From Microbispora corallina (GTDB lineage: Bacteria; Actinomycetota; Actinomycetes; Streptosporangiales; Streptosporangiaceae), in the NCBI RefSeq assembly GCF_016863035.1, contig NZ_BOOC01000005.1, forward strand, positions 62,001 to 126,000: a stretch of 64,000 bases of DNA, given 5' to 3'. Numbering within the stretch: position 1 is the first letter of the stretch; every line of letters starts with the position of its first letter. Below the pieces are notes generated by a model. It saw only the letters and a list, made by a program, of their open reading frames with translations. It ran no database searches and was not told where the DNA came from. This document shows, piece by piece, positions 16,198-24,087 of the stretch. Position numbers and translations under genes: made by a program.

Positions 16198-16767
16198 ATG
16201 CGGGGAGCGCGCGACGTCCGGGAGGCCGGCGAGCAGGTCGAAAGGCTCGTCGCGGAGCTGGGCGGCCTGGCGGACCCGGTCGCCCGCGCGAAGGCGGAGG
16301 AGCTGGTGCGGGTGCTCGTCGGCCTGTACGGCGCCGGTCTGGAGCGCGTGGTCGAGATCGTGACCGAGGCGGGCGCGGCCGACGTGCTGCGCGGGCTCAC
16401 CGCCGACGGCCTGGTCTCCGGCCTGCTGGTGCTCCACGACCTGCACCCCCTGACCACGGCCGAGCGGGTGCGGGCGGCCCTCGACGAGGTGCGGCCCTAC
16501 CTGGGCCTCCACGAGGGCGGGGTGGACCTGCTCGGCGTCGGCCCCGACGGGGTGGTGCGCCTGCGCCTCGCCGGCACCTGCAACGGCTGCCCGTCGTCGC
16601 GGGTCACGGTCACCCAGGCCGTCGAGCGGGCCGTCCGGGAGGCCGCCCCCGAGGTCGTCCGGGTCGAGGTGGACGGCGTGGCGGAGCCCACGGGACCGGC
16701 TGGGCCGCTCCTGCAGATCGGGCCGCGCCCGCCGGGGCCGTGCCCGGTTCCGGAGGCCGTCCCGTGA
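16198..16767 (+). CDS. NifU-like Fe-S scaffold domain protein of the hydrogenase operon
   Basis: A 189-residue protein. The N-terminal 90 residues are helical and of unknown role; residues about 95-160 form a NifU C-terminal (Nfu) domain with the cluster-binding CNGCPSS motif. Nfu domains carry a [4Fe-4S] cluster between two subunits and hand it to target proteins, here most simply the hydrogenase small subunit. ATG 16198 has a GGGGGA ribosome-binding site overlapping the region after the large-subunit stop. It overlaps the next gene by four bases. Found in the same place in other actinobacterial 1h loci. Confidence 0.88.
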   Translation: MRGARDVREAGEQVERLVAELGGLADPVARAKAEELVRVLVGLYGAGLERVVEIVTEAGAADVLRGLTADGLVSGLLVLHDLHPLTTAERVRAALDEVRPYLGLHEGGVDLLGVGPDGVVRLRLAGTCNGCPSSRVTVTQAVERAVREAAPEVVRVEVDGVAEPTGPAGPLLQIGPRPPGPCPVPEAVP

Positions 16768-17417
16768 CCGCCGGGCTGCGCCGCTTCGTCGTCCCGGCCG
16801 AGGCCGCTCCGGGGCCGTCGCCGGACGCCGTGCCGGAGCGGTGCGAGATGTGCGCCGAGCCGATCGCGGACGGCCACGGCCACCTGGTGAACATGGAGAA
16901 GCGGTCGCTGATGTGCGTCTGCCGCGCCTGCCGCCTGCTGTTCACCCAGTGCGGCGCCGCCGGCGGACGGTACCGCGCCGTGCCGGAGCGCCGCCTGTAC
17001 GACCCGTCGTTCCGGATCTCGGCGGCCGACTGGGAGGAGTTGCAGATCCCCGTGCGGACCGCGTTCTTCTTCCGCAACTCCCTGCTCGGCCGGACGGTGG
17101 CGTTCTACCCCAGCCCCGCGGGCGCCACCGAGTCGCTGCTGCCGCTGGAGACCTGGGAGCGAGTGCTGGCGGCCAACCCCGCGTTCGCGGAGGCCGAGCC
17201 CGACGTCGAGGCGCTGCTCGTGGACCGCGGCCCGGACGGCTTCGCCTGCCACCTCGTGCCGATCGACGACTGCTACCGGCTCGTGGGCCTCGTGCGCTCG
17301 CTGTGGAAGGGCTTCGACGGCGGCCGGGAGGCCTGGGACGCGATCGACGGCTTCTTCGCGGACCTGCGCCGCCGGTCCCCGGTGGCGATCTCCGAGGGAG
17401 GCCGCGATGGCCGATGA
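16764..17417 (+). CDS. DUF5947-like hydrogenase-associated protein with Cys-rich zinc or Fe-S finger
   Basis: A 217-residue protein of unknown function. CEMCAEPIADGHGHLVNME followed by CVCRACRLLF gives a four-to-five Cys cluster (about residues 29-62), likely binding zinc or an Fe-S centre. The remainder is an alpha/beta domain with WEELQIPVRTAFFFRNS and a repeated acidic-aromatic pattern. GTG 16764 overlaps the NifU-like stop (GTGA), which fixes the start. Conserved in group 1h hydrogenase operons; may be an electron-transfer or assembly partner, but nothing in the sequence decides this. Confidence 0.8.
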   Translation: MTAGLRRFVVPAEAAPGPSPDAVPERCEMCAEPIADGHGHLVNMEKRSLMCVCRACRLLFTQCGAAGGRYRAVPERRLYDPSFRISAADWEELQIPVRTAFFFRNSLLGRTVAFYPSPAGATESLLPLETWERVLAANPAFAEAEPDVEALLVDRGPDGFACHLVPIDDCYRLVGLVRSLWKGFDGGREAWDAIDGFFADLRRRSPVAISEGGRDGR

Positions 17418-18042
17418 CCCGCGCTTCGACTGCCTGGGCGCCTGGGCCGACCCCTACGCCGCCGGCCCCACGCTGGTGTTCCGGCTGCGGATCGCCGACC
17501 CCGCGCCCGAGGGCGTCCACGCGATCGCGCTGCGCTGCCAGATCCGGATCGAGCCGCACCGCCGCCGGTACGGCCCGGAGGAGGCGGCCCTGCTGGCGGA
17601 CCTGTTCGGCGAGCCGTCCCGATGGGGCGACACGCTGCGGCCCATCCAGTTCGCCATGGTGCCGGCGACGGTGCCCGGCTTCACGGGAAGCACCGAGTTC
17701 GACCTCCCGGTGCCCTGCGGCTACGACCTGGAGGTCGCCGCCGGGGCCTACTTCGCCTCGCTGGAGGACGGCGAGATCCCGCTGATCCTCCTGTTCAGCG
17801 GCAGCGTCTTCGCCCGCGCGGGCAACGGCCTCACCGTCCATCCCGTGCCGTGGGACTGCGAGACGCGCCACCGCCTGCCGGTCGCGGTGTGGCGCGAGAT
17901 GATGGACCGGTACTTCCCCGGCTCGGGCTGGCTGCGGCTGCGCCGCGACACCCTGCGCGAGCTGCGCCTCTTCAAGTCCGAGCGGGCCCTCGCCACCTAC
18001 GACGAGGCCCTCGGCCTGCTGCTGAAGGAGGCGAGGGGATGA
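17407..18042 (+). CDS. DUF6084-like hydrogenase-associated protein
   Basis: A 211-residue soluble protein without signal peptide or Cys motif. It is mainly beta in the first 130 residues (PTLVFRLRIADPAPEGVHAI, then FDLPVPCGYDLEVAAGAYF) with a helical end containing MMDRYFPGSGWLRL and a final LATYDEALGLLLKEARG. It overlaps the previous gene by 11 bases and the next by four. It belongs to a set found only with group 1h hydrogenases; role unknown. Confidence 0.78.
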   Translation: MADDPRFDCLGAWADPYAAGPTLVFRLRIADPAPEGVHAIALRCQIRIEPHRRRYGPEEAALLADLFGEPSRWGDTLRPIQFAMVPATVPGFTGSTEFDLPVPCGYDLEVAAGAYFASLEDGEIPLILLFSGSVFARAGNGLTVHPVPWDCETRHRLPVAVWREMMDRYFPGSGWLRLRRDTLRELRLFKSERALATYDEALGLLLKEARG

Positions 18043-19379
18043 CCGCGGCCCTGGAGGCGGCCCGCCGCGTCGCCGACGCCGTGCTGTACGAGGGCTACCT
18101 GCTCTACCCCTACCGGGCGTCGGCCGCGAAGAACCGCGTGCGCTGGCAGTTCGGCGTGCTGGTGCCCCCCGCGTACTCCTCCACCGGCGAGCCGTCGGCC
18201 ACCCTCACCGAGTGCCTCCTGGAGGCGCCCGGCGACGCCGCGCTCGACGTGCGCCTGCGGTTCCTGCACGTGACGTGCCGCAGGGTCGAGCGGGCCGGGA
18301 GCCGGGGCCACCGGCCGGTCCTCCGGCTGGAGGCCGGCGGCCGGACCTACCTGACGTACGACCAGGCGACCGAGCGGGAGATCCGGTTCGCCCCCCGCCT
18401 GGCGGAGCTGCACGAGGCCGGGCAGACCGTGGAGGTCCACGTGGCCGGCGACCGGACGTACGAGCCCATCATCGACGGGGGCGGCGCGCGCGTCGGCCGC
18501 GTCGTCAGCGTCCACGAACCGATCGACGCCGTGGTGCGGATCGGGGCCGAGCGGCTGCCCGGGCCGTACGGGCTGGTCCGGCTGCGGGTGGCGGTGGACA
18601 ACGCCTCGTCCTGGGACCGGCCGGACGCCCCCCGCGAGCACGCCCTGCGCCGCTCGCTGGTCGCCGCCCACCTGCTGCTCGCGGTGACCCACGCCGCCTT
18701 CGTCTCGCTGCTCGACCCGCCCGAGTGGGCCGCGGCGGCCGCCCGGCTGTGCCGCAACGAGCACACCTGGCCGGTGCTGGTCGGCGAGCCCGGGCGGCGC
18801 GACGCCGTCCTGTCGTCGCCGATCATCCTGTACGACTACCCCTCGATCGCGCCGGAGAGCCCGGGCGACCTGTTCGACGCGACCGAGATCGACGAGCTGC
18901 TCACGCTGCGGGCGCTCACGCTGACCGAGGAGGAGGCACGCGAGGCGCGGGCCACCGACCCCCGGGCCGCCGAGATCCTCGACCGGGCCGCAGAGCTGCC
19001 GCCCGAGGTCCTCGAACGCCTCCACGGGGCGATCCGCGGCCTCGGCGACGTCGGGCCCCCGTCCGTCCCCTGGTGGGACCCGGGCGCCGACGGCACCGTG
19101 TCGCCGGACACCGACAGCGTGCTCGTGGCCGGGCGCAAGGTGGCCCGGGGCAGCCGGGTGCGGCTCCACCCCGGCCACCGCAGGGCCGACGCCCACGACA
19201 TGTTCCTCGCCGGCCGTACGGCGCTGGTCGAGGGGGTGTTCCTCGACGTGGACGGCGTGCGGCACCTCGCGGTCACGCTGGAGGACGACGAGGGGGCCGA
19301 CCTGCAGCGGGCGCAGGGCCGGTTCCTCTACTTCGCGCCCGACGAGGTGGAGCCGATCGACGAGGGGAGCCGGCCATGA
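18039..19379 (+). CDS. Conserved hydrogenase-operon protein of unknown function
   Basis: A 446-residue soluble protein. No enzyme motif, Cys cluster or membrane segment is evident. The first 200 residues are beta-rich (RWQFGVLVPPAYSST, LDVRLRFLHVTCRRV), the middle has a RNEHTWPVLVGEPGRRD segment, and the C-terminal 90 residues include GRKVARGSRVRLHPGHRRAD and a small beta-barrel-like end (VFLDVDGVRHLAVTLEDD) that may be a KOW/SH3-like fold. ATG 18039 overlaps the upstream stop. Homologous genes are typical of actinobacterial 1h loci. A docking or assembly role is a guess. Confidence 0.75.
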   Translation: MTAALEAARRVADAVLYEGYLLYPYRASAAKNRVRWQFGVLVPPAYSSTGEPSATLTECLLEAPGDAALDVRLRFLHVTCRRVERAGSRGHRPVLRLEAGGRTYLTYDQATEREIRFAPRLAELHEAGQTVEVHVAGDRTYEPIIDGGGARVGRVVSVHEPIDAVVRIGAERLPGPYGLVRLRVAVDNASSWDRPDAPREHALRRSLVAAHLLLAVTHAAFVSLLDPPEWAAAAARLCRNEHTWPVLVGEPGRRDAVLSSPIILYDYPSIAPESPGDLFDATEIDELLTLRALTLTEEEAREARATDPRAAEILDRAAELPPEVLERLHGAIRGLGDVGPPSVPWWDPGADGTVSPDTDSVLVAGRKVARGSRVRLHPGHRRADAHDMFLAGRTALVEGVFLDVDGVRHLAVTLEDDEGADLQRAQGRFLYFAPDEVEPIDEGSRP

Positions 19380-19891
19380 GGATCCTGGTGGCGGGGGTCG
19401 GCAACGTCTTCCTCGGCGACGACGGGTTCGGCGTCGAGGTGGCCCGGCGGCTGGCCGGGGCGCGGCTGCCGCAGGGCGTCGAGGTCGGCGACTACGGCAT
19501 CCGCGGCGTCCACCTCGCCTACGAGCTGACCGCGGGCTACGACCTGGTGATCATCGTGGACACCGTGCCCCGCGGCAAGGCCCCCGGCACGCTGTACGTG
19601 CTGGAGCCGTCGCCCGCCGAGCTGGCCCCGGCGTTCGTCGACGCGCACGACATGACCCCCCAGGCCGTCCTCACGCTGGCCCTCGCGCTGACCCGGTCGT
19701 TCACCGGCCGCGTGCTGATGGTGGGCTGCGAGCCGGCCGACACCTCCCCCGGCATGGATCTGAGCCCCGCGGTCGCCCGCGCCGTCGCCCGGGCGGCCGA
19801 CCTGGTCCTCGACGTGATCGCGGAGGAGACGGGGGAGCCGGCCGCGCCGCGCCCCGTCCCGGCCCGCCGCGAGGAGGAGGGACGATGGTGA
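19376..19891 (+). CDS. Hydrogenase maturation endopeptidase (HyaD/HybD family)
   Basis: A 171-residue protease that removes the C-terminal tail of the large subunit after nickel is in place. It has the family start GVGNVFLGDDGFGV with the first acidic metal ligand, YDLVIIVDTVPRG with the middle Asp, and AHDMTPQAVLTLA with the late His. It is the natural partner of the 26-residue extension on the large subunit at 14359. ATG 19376 overlaps the upstream stop (ATGA). Confidence 0.92.
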   Translation: MRILVAGVGNVFLGDDGFGVEVARRLAGARLPQGVEVGDYGIRGVHLAYELTAGYDLVIIVDTVPRGKAPGTLYVLEPSPAELAPAFVDAHDMTPQAVLTLALALTRSFTGRVLMVGCEPADTSPGMDLSPAVARAVARAADLVLDVIAEETGEPAAPRPVPARREEEGRW

Positions 19892-20055
19892 GACGCCTGA
19901 TCATCCTGCTGCTCCTGGCCGGCGCGGTCGCGCTGCTGGTGCAGTCGCTCCCCGACATCAAGCGGTACGTGCGGATCCGCCGGATGCTGCTGACCGCGGC
20001 GCCGGCGCGCCCGCGGGCCCGGAGGCGGGCCGTGCGGGCCGGAGAGGCGGGGTGA
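19885..20055 (+). CDS. One-TM small protein (DUF6893-like)
   Basis: A 56-residue protein. One TM helix (about 4-20, RRLIILLLLAGAVALLVQSL) is followed by the conserved PDIKRYVRIRRM and an Arg-rich tail. It has a GGAGGAGGGA ribosome-binding site just ahead and overlaps both neighbours, so it is part of the operon. This PDIxRYxxIRxM motif recurs in small actinobacterial proteins of unknown role. A membrane tether for the soluble hydrogenase is a possible but untested idea. Confidence 0.75.
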   Translation: MVRRLIILLLLAGAVALLVQSLPDIKRYVRIRRMLLTAAPARPRARRRAVRAGEAG

Positions 20056-20060
20056 GCGAC

Positions 20061-20453
20061 GTGCACGAGTTCGGGATCGCGGAGGCGGTCCTCGACGCGG
20101 TCGAGCGCCGCGCGCACGGCCGGCCCGTACGGCGGGCCCGCCTGAGGGCAGGGGCCCTGCTGCGCATCGCCCCGCCCGCCATGGACCACGCGTTCGCCCT
20201 GGTCACGGAGGGAACCGTGGCCGAGGGCGCGACGCTCGACCTGGTCATCGAGCCCGTACGGCTGAACTGCCGGGAGTGCGGGCTCACCACCGAGTCCGAC
20301 GACGCGCTCGCGGTCTGCCCCGCGTGCGGCGGCGTGGACGTCGACACCGAGGGCGGGGACCGCCTCGTCCTCGAGTACATCCAGACTGCGGAGGAGTCAC
20401 ATGTGCCTGGGCATCCCCGGGGAGATCGTGGAGATCCTGCCGGGCCACACTGA
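20061..20453 (+). CDS. hypA: HypA nickel-insertion chaperone
   Basis: About 130 residues. I choose GTG 20061 rather than GTG 20052 because it gives MHEFGIAEAV, placing the nickel-binding His at position 2 as in all HypA. The zinc site is LNCRECG followed by VCPACGG. HypA brings nickel to the large subunit together with HypB, which is not in this window. The C-terminal end is odd: the frame runs 53 bases into hypC, adding a tail (SHVPGHPRGDRGDPAGPH) not expected in the family. Confidence 0.88.
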   Translation: MHEFGIAEAVLDAVERRAHGRPVRRARLRAGALLRIAPPAMDHAFALVTEGTVAEGATLDLVIEPVRLNCRECGLTTESDDALAVCPACGGVDVDTEGGDRLVLEYIQTAEESHVPGHPRGDRGDPAGPH

Positions 20454-20679
20454 CCTCGCGAAGGTGGACGTGAGCGGCGTGCGGCGGGCCGTCAACGTGG
20501 GCCTGCTCGACGGCGAGACGCTGCGGCCGGGCGACTGGATCCTGATCCACGTCGGCTTCGCGCTGTCCAAGATCGACGAGGACGAGGCGAAGGCGGCGCT
20601 CGACTTCCTGGAGGGCATCGGCCAGGCCTACGACGACGAGCTCGCCGCTCTGCGCGACTCGTCCATCGACAGGGGCTGA
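20401..20679 (+). CDS. hypC: HypC hydrogenase assembly chaperone (canonical)
   Basis: A 92-residue protein starting MCLGIPGEIVEI with the essential Cys2, followed by the beta-barrel core and GDWILIHVGFALSKID. It forms a complex with HypD that receives cyanide and CO on iron. A GGAGGAG ribosome-binding site lies inside the end of hypA. A divergent second HypC-like protein is encoded at 12365 in the same operon. Confidence 0.95.
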   Translation: MCLGIPGEIVEILPGHTDLAKVDVSGVRRAVNVGLLDGETLRPGDWILIHVGFALSKIDEDEAKAALDFLEGIGQAYDDELAALRDSSIDRG

Positions 20680-20684
20680 TCCCG

Positions 20685-21809
20685 ATGCGATTCGTCGACG
20701 AGTACCGCGACGCCGACAAGGCGCGCGCGCTGTCCGCCAGGATCGCGAGCCTGTGCGAGCCGGGCCGCGAGTACAAGTTCATGGAGGTGTGCGGCGGCCA
20801 CACCCACACCATCTACAAGCACGGGCTGGAGGACTACCTGCCGGAGACGATCACGCTGGTCCACGGCCCCGGCTGCCCGGTCTGCGTGATCCCGATGGGC
20901 CGGGTCGACGACGCCATCCACATCGCCGAGCAGCCCGGCGTCGTGATGACGTCGTTCGGGGACATGATGCGGGTGCCGGGCGGGCGCGGGTCGTTCTTCG
21001 ACTCCAAGGCCCGGGGCGCCGAGATCCGCATGGTCTACTCCCCGCTCGACGCCCTCAAGGTGGCCCGGCAGAACCCGGACCGGCAGGTGGTCTTCATGGC
21101 CATCGGCTTCGAGACCACCGCGCCCTCCACCGCGATGACCGTGCTGCGCGCGGCGGCCGAGGGGATCGGCAACTTCTCGGTCTTCTGCAACCACGTGACG
21201 ATCATCCCGGCGATCAAGGCCATCCTCGACTCGCCCGACCTGCGGCTCGACGGGTTCGTCGGCCCGGGGCACGTGTCCACGATCATCGGCTGCCGGCCGT
21301 ACGAGTTCATCGCCCGCGACTACGGCAAGCCGCTCGTGGTGGCCGGCTTCGAGCCGCTGGACATCCTCCAGTCGATCTACATGCTGCTGCTCCAGCTCGC
21401 CGAGGGCCGGTCGGAGGTGGAGAACCAGTACTCCCGGGTCGTGCCGTGGCAGGGCAACGTCCGGGCCCTGCGGGCGATCTCGGAGGTCATGGAGCTGCGG
21501 CCGTACTTCGAGTGGCGCGGCCTCGGCTTCATCTCCCACTCGGCGCTGCGGGTGCGGGACAGGTACGCGGCCCACGACGCGGAGCGGATCTTCCAGATCC
21601 CCGGCGGCCGGGTGGCCGACCCGAAGGCCTGCCAGTGCGGCGAGGTCCTCAAGGGCGTGCTCAAGCCGTGGGAGTGCAAGGTGTTCGGCACGGCCTGCAC
21701 GCCGGAGACGCCGATCGGCACCTGCATGGTCTCCTCCGAGGGCGCCTGCGCCGCCTACTACAACTTCGGCCGCTTCTCCCGGGAGCGGGTGAGGGAGGCG
21801 ACGCGGTGA
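20685..21809 (+). CDS. hypD: HypD Fe(CN)2CO assembly protein
   Basis: A 374-residue Fe-S protein with the diagnostic motifs MEVCGGHTHTIYKHG, HGPGCPVCVIP and the C-terminal cluster ligands in ACQCGEVLKGVLKPWEC and TPIGTCMVSSEGAC. It holds iron while HypE-derived cyanide is attached. It lies five bases after hypC and overlaps hypE by four bases. Confidence 0.96.
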   Translation: MRFVDEYRDADKARALSARIASLCEPGREYKFMEVCGGHTHTIYKHGLEDYLPETITLVHGPGCPVCVIPMGRVDDAIHIAEQPGVVMTSFGDMMRVPGGRGSFFDSKARGAEIRMVYSPLDALKVARQNPDRQVVFMAIGFETTAPSTAMTVLRAAAEGIGNFSVFCNHVTIIPAIKAILDSPDLRLDGFVGPGHVSTIIGCRPYEFIARDYGKPLVVAGFEPLDILQSIYMLLLQLAEGRSEVENQYSRVVPWQGNVRALRAISEVMELRPYFEWRGLGFISHSALRVRDRYAAHDAERIFQIPGGRVADPKACQCGEVLKGVLKPWECKVFGTACTPETPIGTCMVSSEGACAAYYNFGRFSRERVREATR

Positions 21810-22951
21810 CCGAGATCGACAGGACCGCGGGCTGGGCCGAGGCCGCCGTGCGCGAGCACGCCGCGGAGAACGCGGCCGCGAGCCGCGAGGAGCAGGTGCT
21901 GGAACGCATCGACCGGGCCCGCCGGCGGAAGGCCAGGGTGAAGGAGGAGCACATCACCATGGCCCACGGCTCGGGCGGCAAGGCCACCCAGACGCTGGTC
22001 GAGGCGGTGTTCCTGGAGGCGTTCCGCAACCCGCTGCTCGAGCCGCTTGAGGACGGCGCCGTCTTCGGCGTCGGCTCCTCGCGGCTCGCCTTCACCACCG
22101 ACTCGTACGTGGTCTCCCCGCTGTTCTTCCCCGGCGGCGACATCGGGGACCTCGCGGTCAACGGCACCGTGAACGACCTGGCGGTCTGCGGGGCGCGGCC
22201 GCTCTACCTGTCGGCCGGGTTCGTGCTTGAGGAGGGGTTCCCCGTCGAGGACCTGCGGCGCGTCACCGCGTCCATGGCCAGGGCGGCCGACGCGGCCGGG
22301 GTCAGCGTGGTCACCGGGGACACCAAGGTGGTGCAGCGCGGCAAGGCCGACGGCTGCTACGTGAACACCGCCGGCGTCGGCCTGCTCGACCGGCCGGCGG
22401 ACCTGGGCGTGGCCCGCGCCCGGCCCGGCGACGCGGTCGTGGTGTCGGGCCCGATCGGCGAGCACGGCGTGACGATCATGCTGGCCCGCGGGGAGCTGGA
22501 CATCGAGGCCGACCTGACGTCCGACACCGCGCCGCTGAACGGCCTGACCGCGGCGCTGCTCGACGCGTCCCCCACCGGGGTGCGCTGCATGCGGGACGCC
22601 ACCCGCGGCGGCGTGGCCACGATCCTGAACGAGATCGCCCGCGCCTCCGGCGTCGCGGTCGTCGTCGACGAGGACGCCGTGCCCGTGCGGCCCGCCGTGC
22701 GGGGGGCGTGCGAGCTGCTCGGCATCGACCCGCTGTACGTCGCCTGCGAGGGCCGGATGGTCACGGTCGTGGCCGGGCCCGCGGCCGGGACGGCCCTCGC
22801 CGCCCTGCGGGCGCATCCCCTGGGAGAGGGCGCCGCGGTCATCGGGCACGTGAAGGACGACCCTCCCGGGCTCGTGCTGCTGCGGACCGCCTTCGGCGGC
22901 ACCCGGATCGTCGACGTGCTGGTCGGCGACCCGCTGCCGCGCATCTGCTGA
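21806..22951 (+). CDS. hypE: HypE carbamoyl-dehydratase (thiocyanate-forming)
   Basis: A 381-residue protein of the AIR-synthase/PurM fold that dehydrates the HypF-made carbamoyl group on its C-terminal Cys. That C-terminus is intact: PLPRIC. The core starts at ITMAHGSGGKATQTL. An N-terminal extension of about 50 charged residues is longer than in most HypE; GTG 21806 is kept because it overlaps the hypD stop (GTGA). A later start near residue 45 cannot be excluded. It ends the operon unless the gene at 22986 is included. The donor enzyme HypF is at 30662-32965. Confidence 0.95.
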   Translation: MTEIDRTAGWAEAAVREHAAENAAASREEQVLERIDRARRRKARVKEEHITMAHGSGGKATQTLVEAVFLEAFRNPLLEPLEDGAVFGVGSSRLAFTTDSYVVSPLFFPGGDIGDLAVNGTVNDLAVCGARPLYLSAGFVLEEGFPVEDLRRVTASMARAADAAGVSVVTGDTKVVQRGKADGCYVNTAGVGLLDRPADLGVARARPGDAVVVSGPIGEHGVTIMLARGELDIEADLTSDTAPLNGLTAALLDASPTGVRCMRDATRGGVATILNEIARASGVAVVVDEDAVPVRPAVRGACELLGIDPLYVACEGRMVTVVAGPAAGTALAALRAHPLGEGAAVIGHVKDDPPGLVLLRTAFGGTRIVDVLVGDPLPRIC

Positions 22952-22985
22952 CCCGCGTCGGCCGACGCGGAAAGGAGGTCGGACC

Positions 22986-23405
22986 ATGAACGAGTCCCGC
23001 GAGCCGGACCGGCCCGGCCGTTTCGAGGGGGAGGACGAGCACGGGTTCTCCCCGGACGTCGAGAAGGGCAGCGAGGAGGCCCGCCGGGCGGGCGACAGGG
23101 CGTTCTCGCCGGAGGCCGCCGGGGAGCCCGGCCCCGGACGGGCGCCGTCCCGGGAGGAGGAGACCGGCGTCCCCTCCACCGACACCTCCGCGCGGTCGCC
23201 GCTGGGGGTGGGCACGAGCCCCGGGAGGAGCGCCGAGGAGATCGCGGCCACCGAGCGGGAGCCGGGACGCGAGCCCGCCGGCGTGAAGGGCGAGTCCAGG
23301 CGGCCGTACGGCGGATCCACCATGGAGGACTCCACCGGCGTCGAGCCCTCCGGTCCCGTGGACGAGGAGAGCCCCACCCTGCCCGCCGGCGACCAGGCCG
23401 GCTGA
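22986..23405 (+). CDS. Disordered acidic protein of unknown function
   Basis: A 139-residue protein, rich in Glu, Gly, Pro, Ser and Arg, with no predicted fold, Cys or membrane segment. A near-perfect AAAGGAGGTC ribosome-binding site lies six bases before ATG 22986, which supports real translation. It lies 34 bases after hypE and may be co-transcribed. Its low-complexity sequence gives no clue to function. Confidence 0.65.
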   Translation: MNESREPDRPGRFEGEDEHGFSPDVEKGSEEARRAGDRAFSPEAAGEPGPGRAPSREEETGVPSTDTSARSPLGVGTSPGRSAEEIAATEREPGREPAGVKGESRRPYGGSTMEDSTGVEPSGPVDEESPTLPAGDQAG

Positions 23406-23410
23406 CGTCC

Positions 23411-23433
23411 TCGCGGCCGCGCCCCGGCCGCGA
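23411..23433. terminator. Bidirectional hairpin after the hydrogenase operon
   Basis: TCGCGGCC (23411-23418) pairs with GGCCGCGA (23426-23433) over a seven-base loop, between convergent stops at 23405 and 23437. Confidence 0.6.
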
Positions 23434-23436
23434 CGG

Positions 23437-24087
23437 TCAGACGAGGCCGTTCTGGTGGGCGTAGATGACCGCGTGGATCCGGTCGCGCAGGCCGAGCTTG
23501 GCCAGGAGCCGGCTCACATGGGTCTTCACCGTCCCCTCGGTGACGACGAGGCGATGGGCGATCTCCAGGTTCGACATGCCCTGCGCGACGAGCAGCAGCA
23601 CGTCCCGCTCCCGCGCGGTCAGCGCCGCCGCGGCCGCCTCGTTCCTGACCGTGGGCGAGCCGTCCACGAAGTGCCGGATCAGGCGGCGGGTGACGGTGGG
23701 CGCGGCGACGTTCTGACCGTTCGCCACGGCGCGGATCGCGCCGACGAGGTCCGCGGCGAGCGTGTCCTTCAGCAGGAAGCCCGCCGCGCCCGCGCGCAGC
23801 CCGGCGTAGACGTACTCGTCGAGGTCGAACGTGGTCAGGATGATCACGTGCGGCGGCCGGCCGGGGCCGGCGGCGGCCCGAAGCCGGCGGGTCGCCTCGA
23901 TCCCGTCGATGCCGGGCATCCGGACGTCCATCAGGACCACGTCGGGGGCGGTGCGGGCGATGACCGCCAGGGCGTCCAGGCCGTCGCCGGCCTCCCCGAC
24001 GACCTCGATGTCCCCGGTCTCGTCGAGGATCATCCGGAAGCCGGTGCGGACCAGGGCCTGGTCGTCGGCGACGACGACGCGGGTCAC
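23437..24087 (-). CDS. NarL-family response regulator
   Basis: A 216-residue regulator: receiver domain (about 1-120) with VVVADDQALVRTGF, phospho-acceptor Asp in DVVLMDVRMPG and Lys in FLLKDTLAAD; then a LuxR-type helix-turn-helix (LTARERDVLLLVAQGMSNLE, VKTHVSRLLAKLGLRDR). GTG 24087 overlaps the stop of the kinase gene (GTGA), so the two are coupled. Its likely targets are itself and the divergent efflux operon at 25490. Confidence 0.92.
   Translation of the reverse strand: MTRVVVADDQALVRTGFRMILDETGDIEVVGEAGDGLDALAVIARTAPDVVLMDVRMPGIDGIEATRRLRAAAGPGRPPHVIILTTFDLDEYVYAGLRAGAAGFLLKDTLAADLVGAIRAVANGQNVAAPTVTRRLIRHFVDGSPTVRNEAAAAALTARERDVLLLVAQGMSNLEIAHRLVVTEGTVKTHVSRLLAKLGLRDRIHAVIYAHQNGLV

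Noticed and set aside
14329-16512. A 727-residue frame opposite the hydrogenase large subunit
   Set aside because: Low-complexity Arg/Val/Pro/His composition typical of antisense frames in high-GC genes; no ribosome-binding site or domain.
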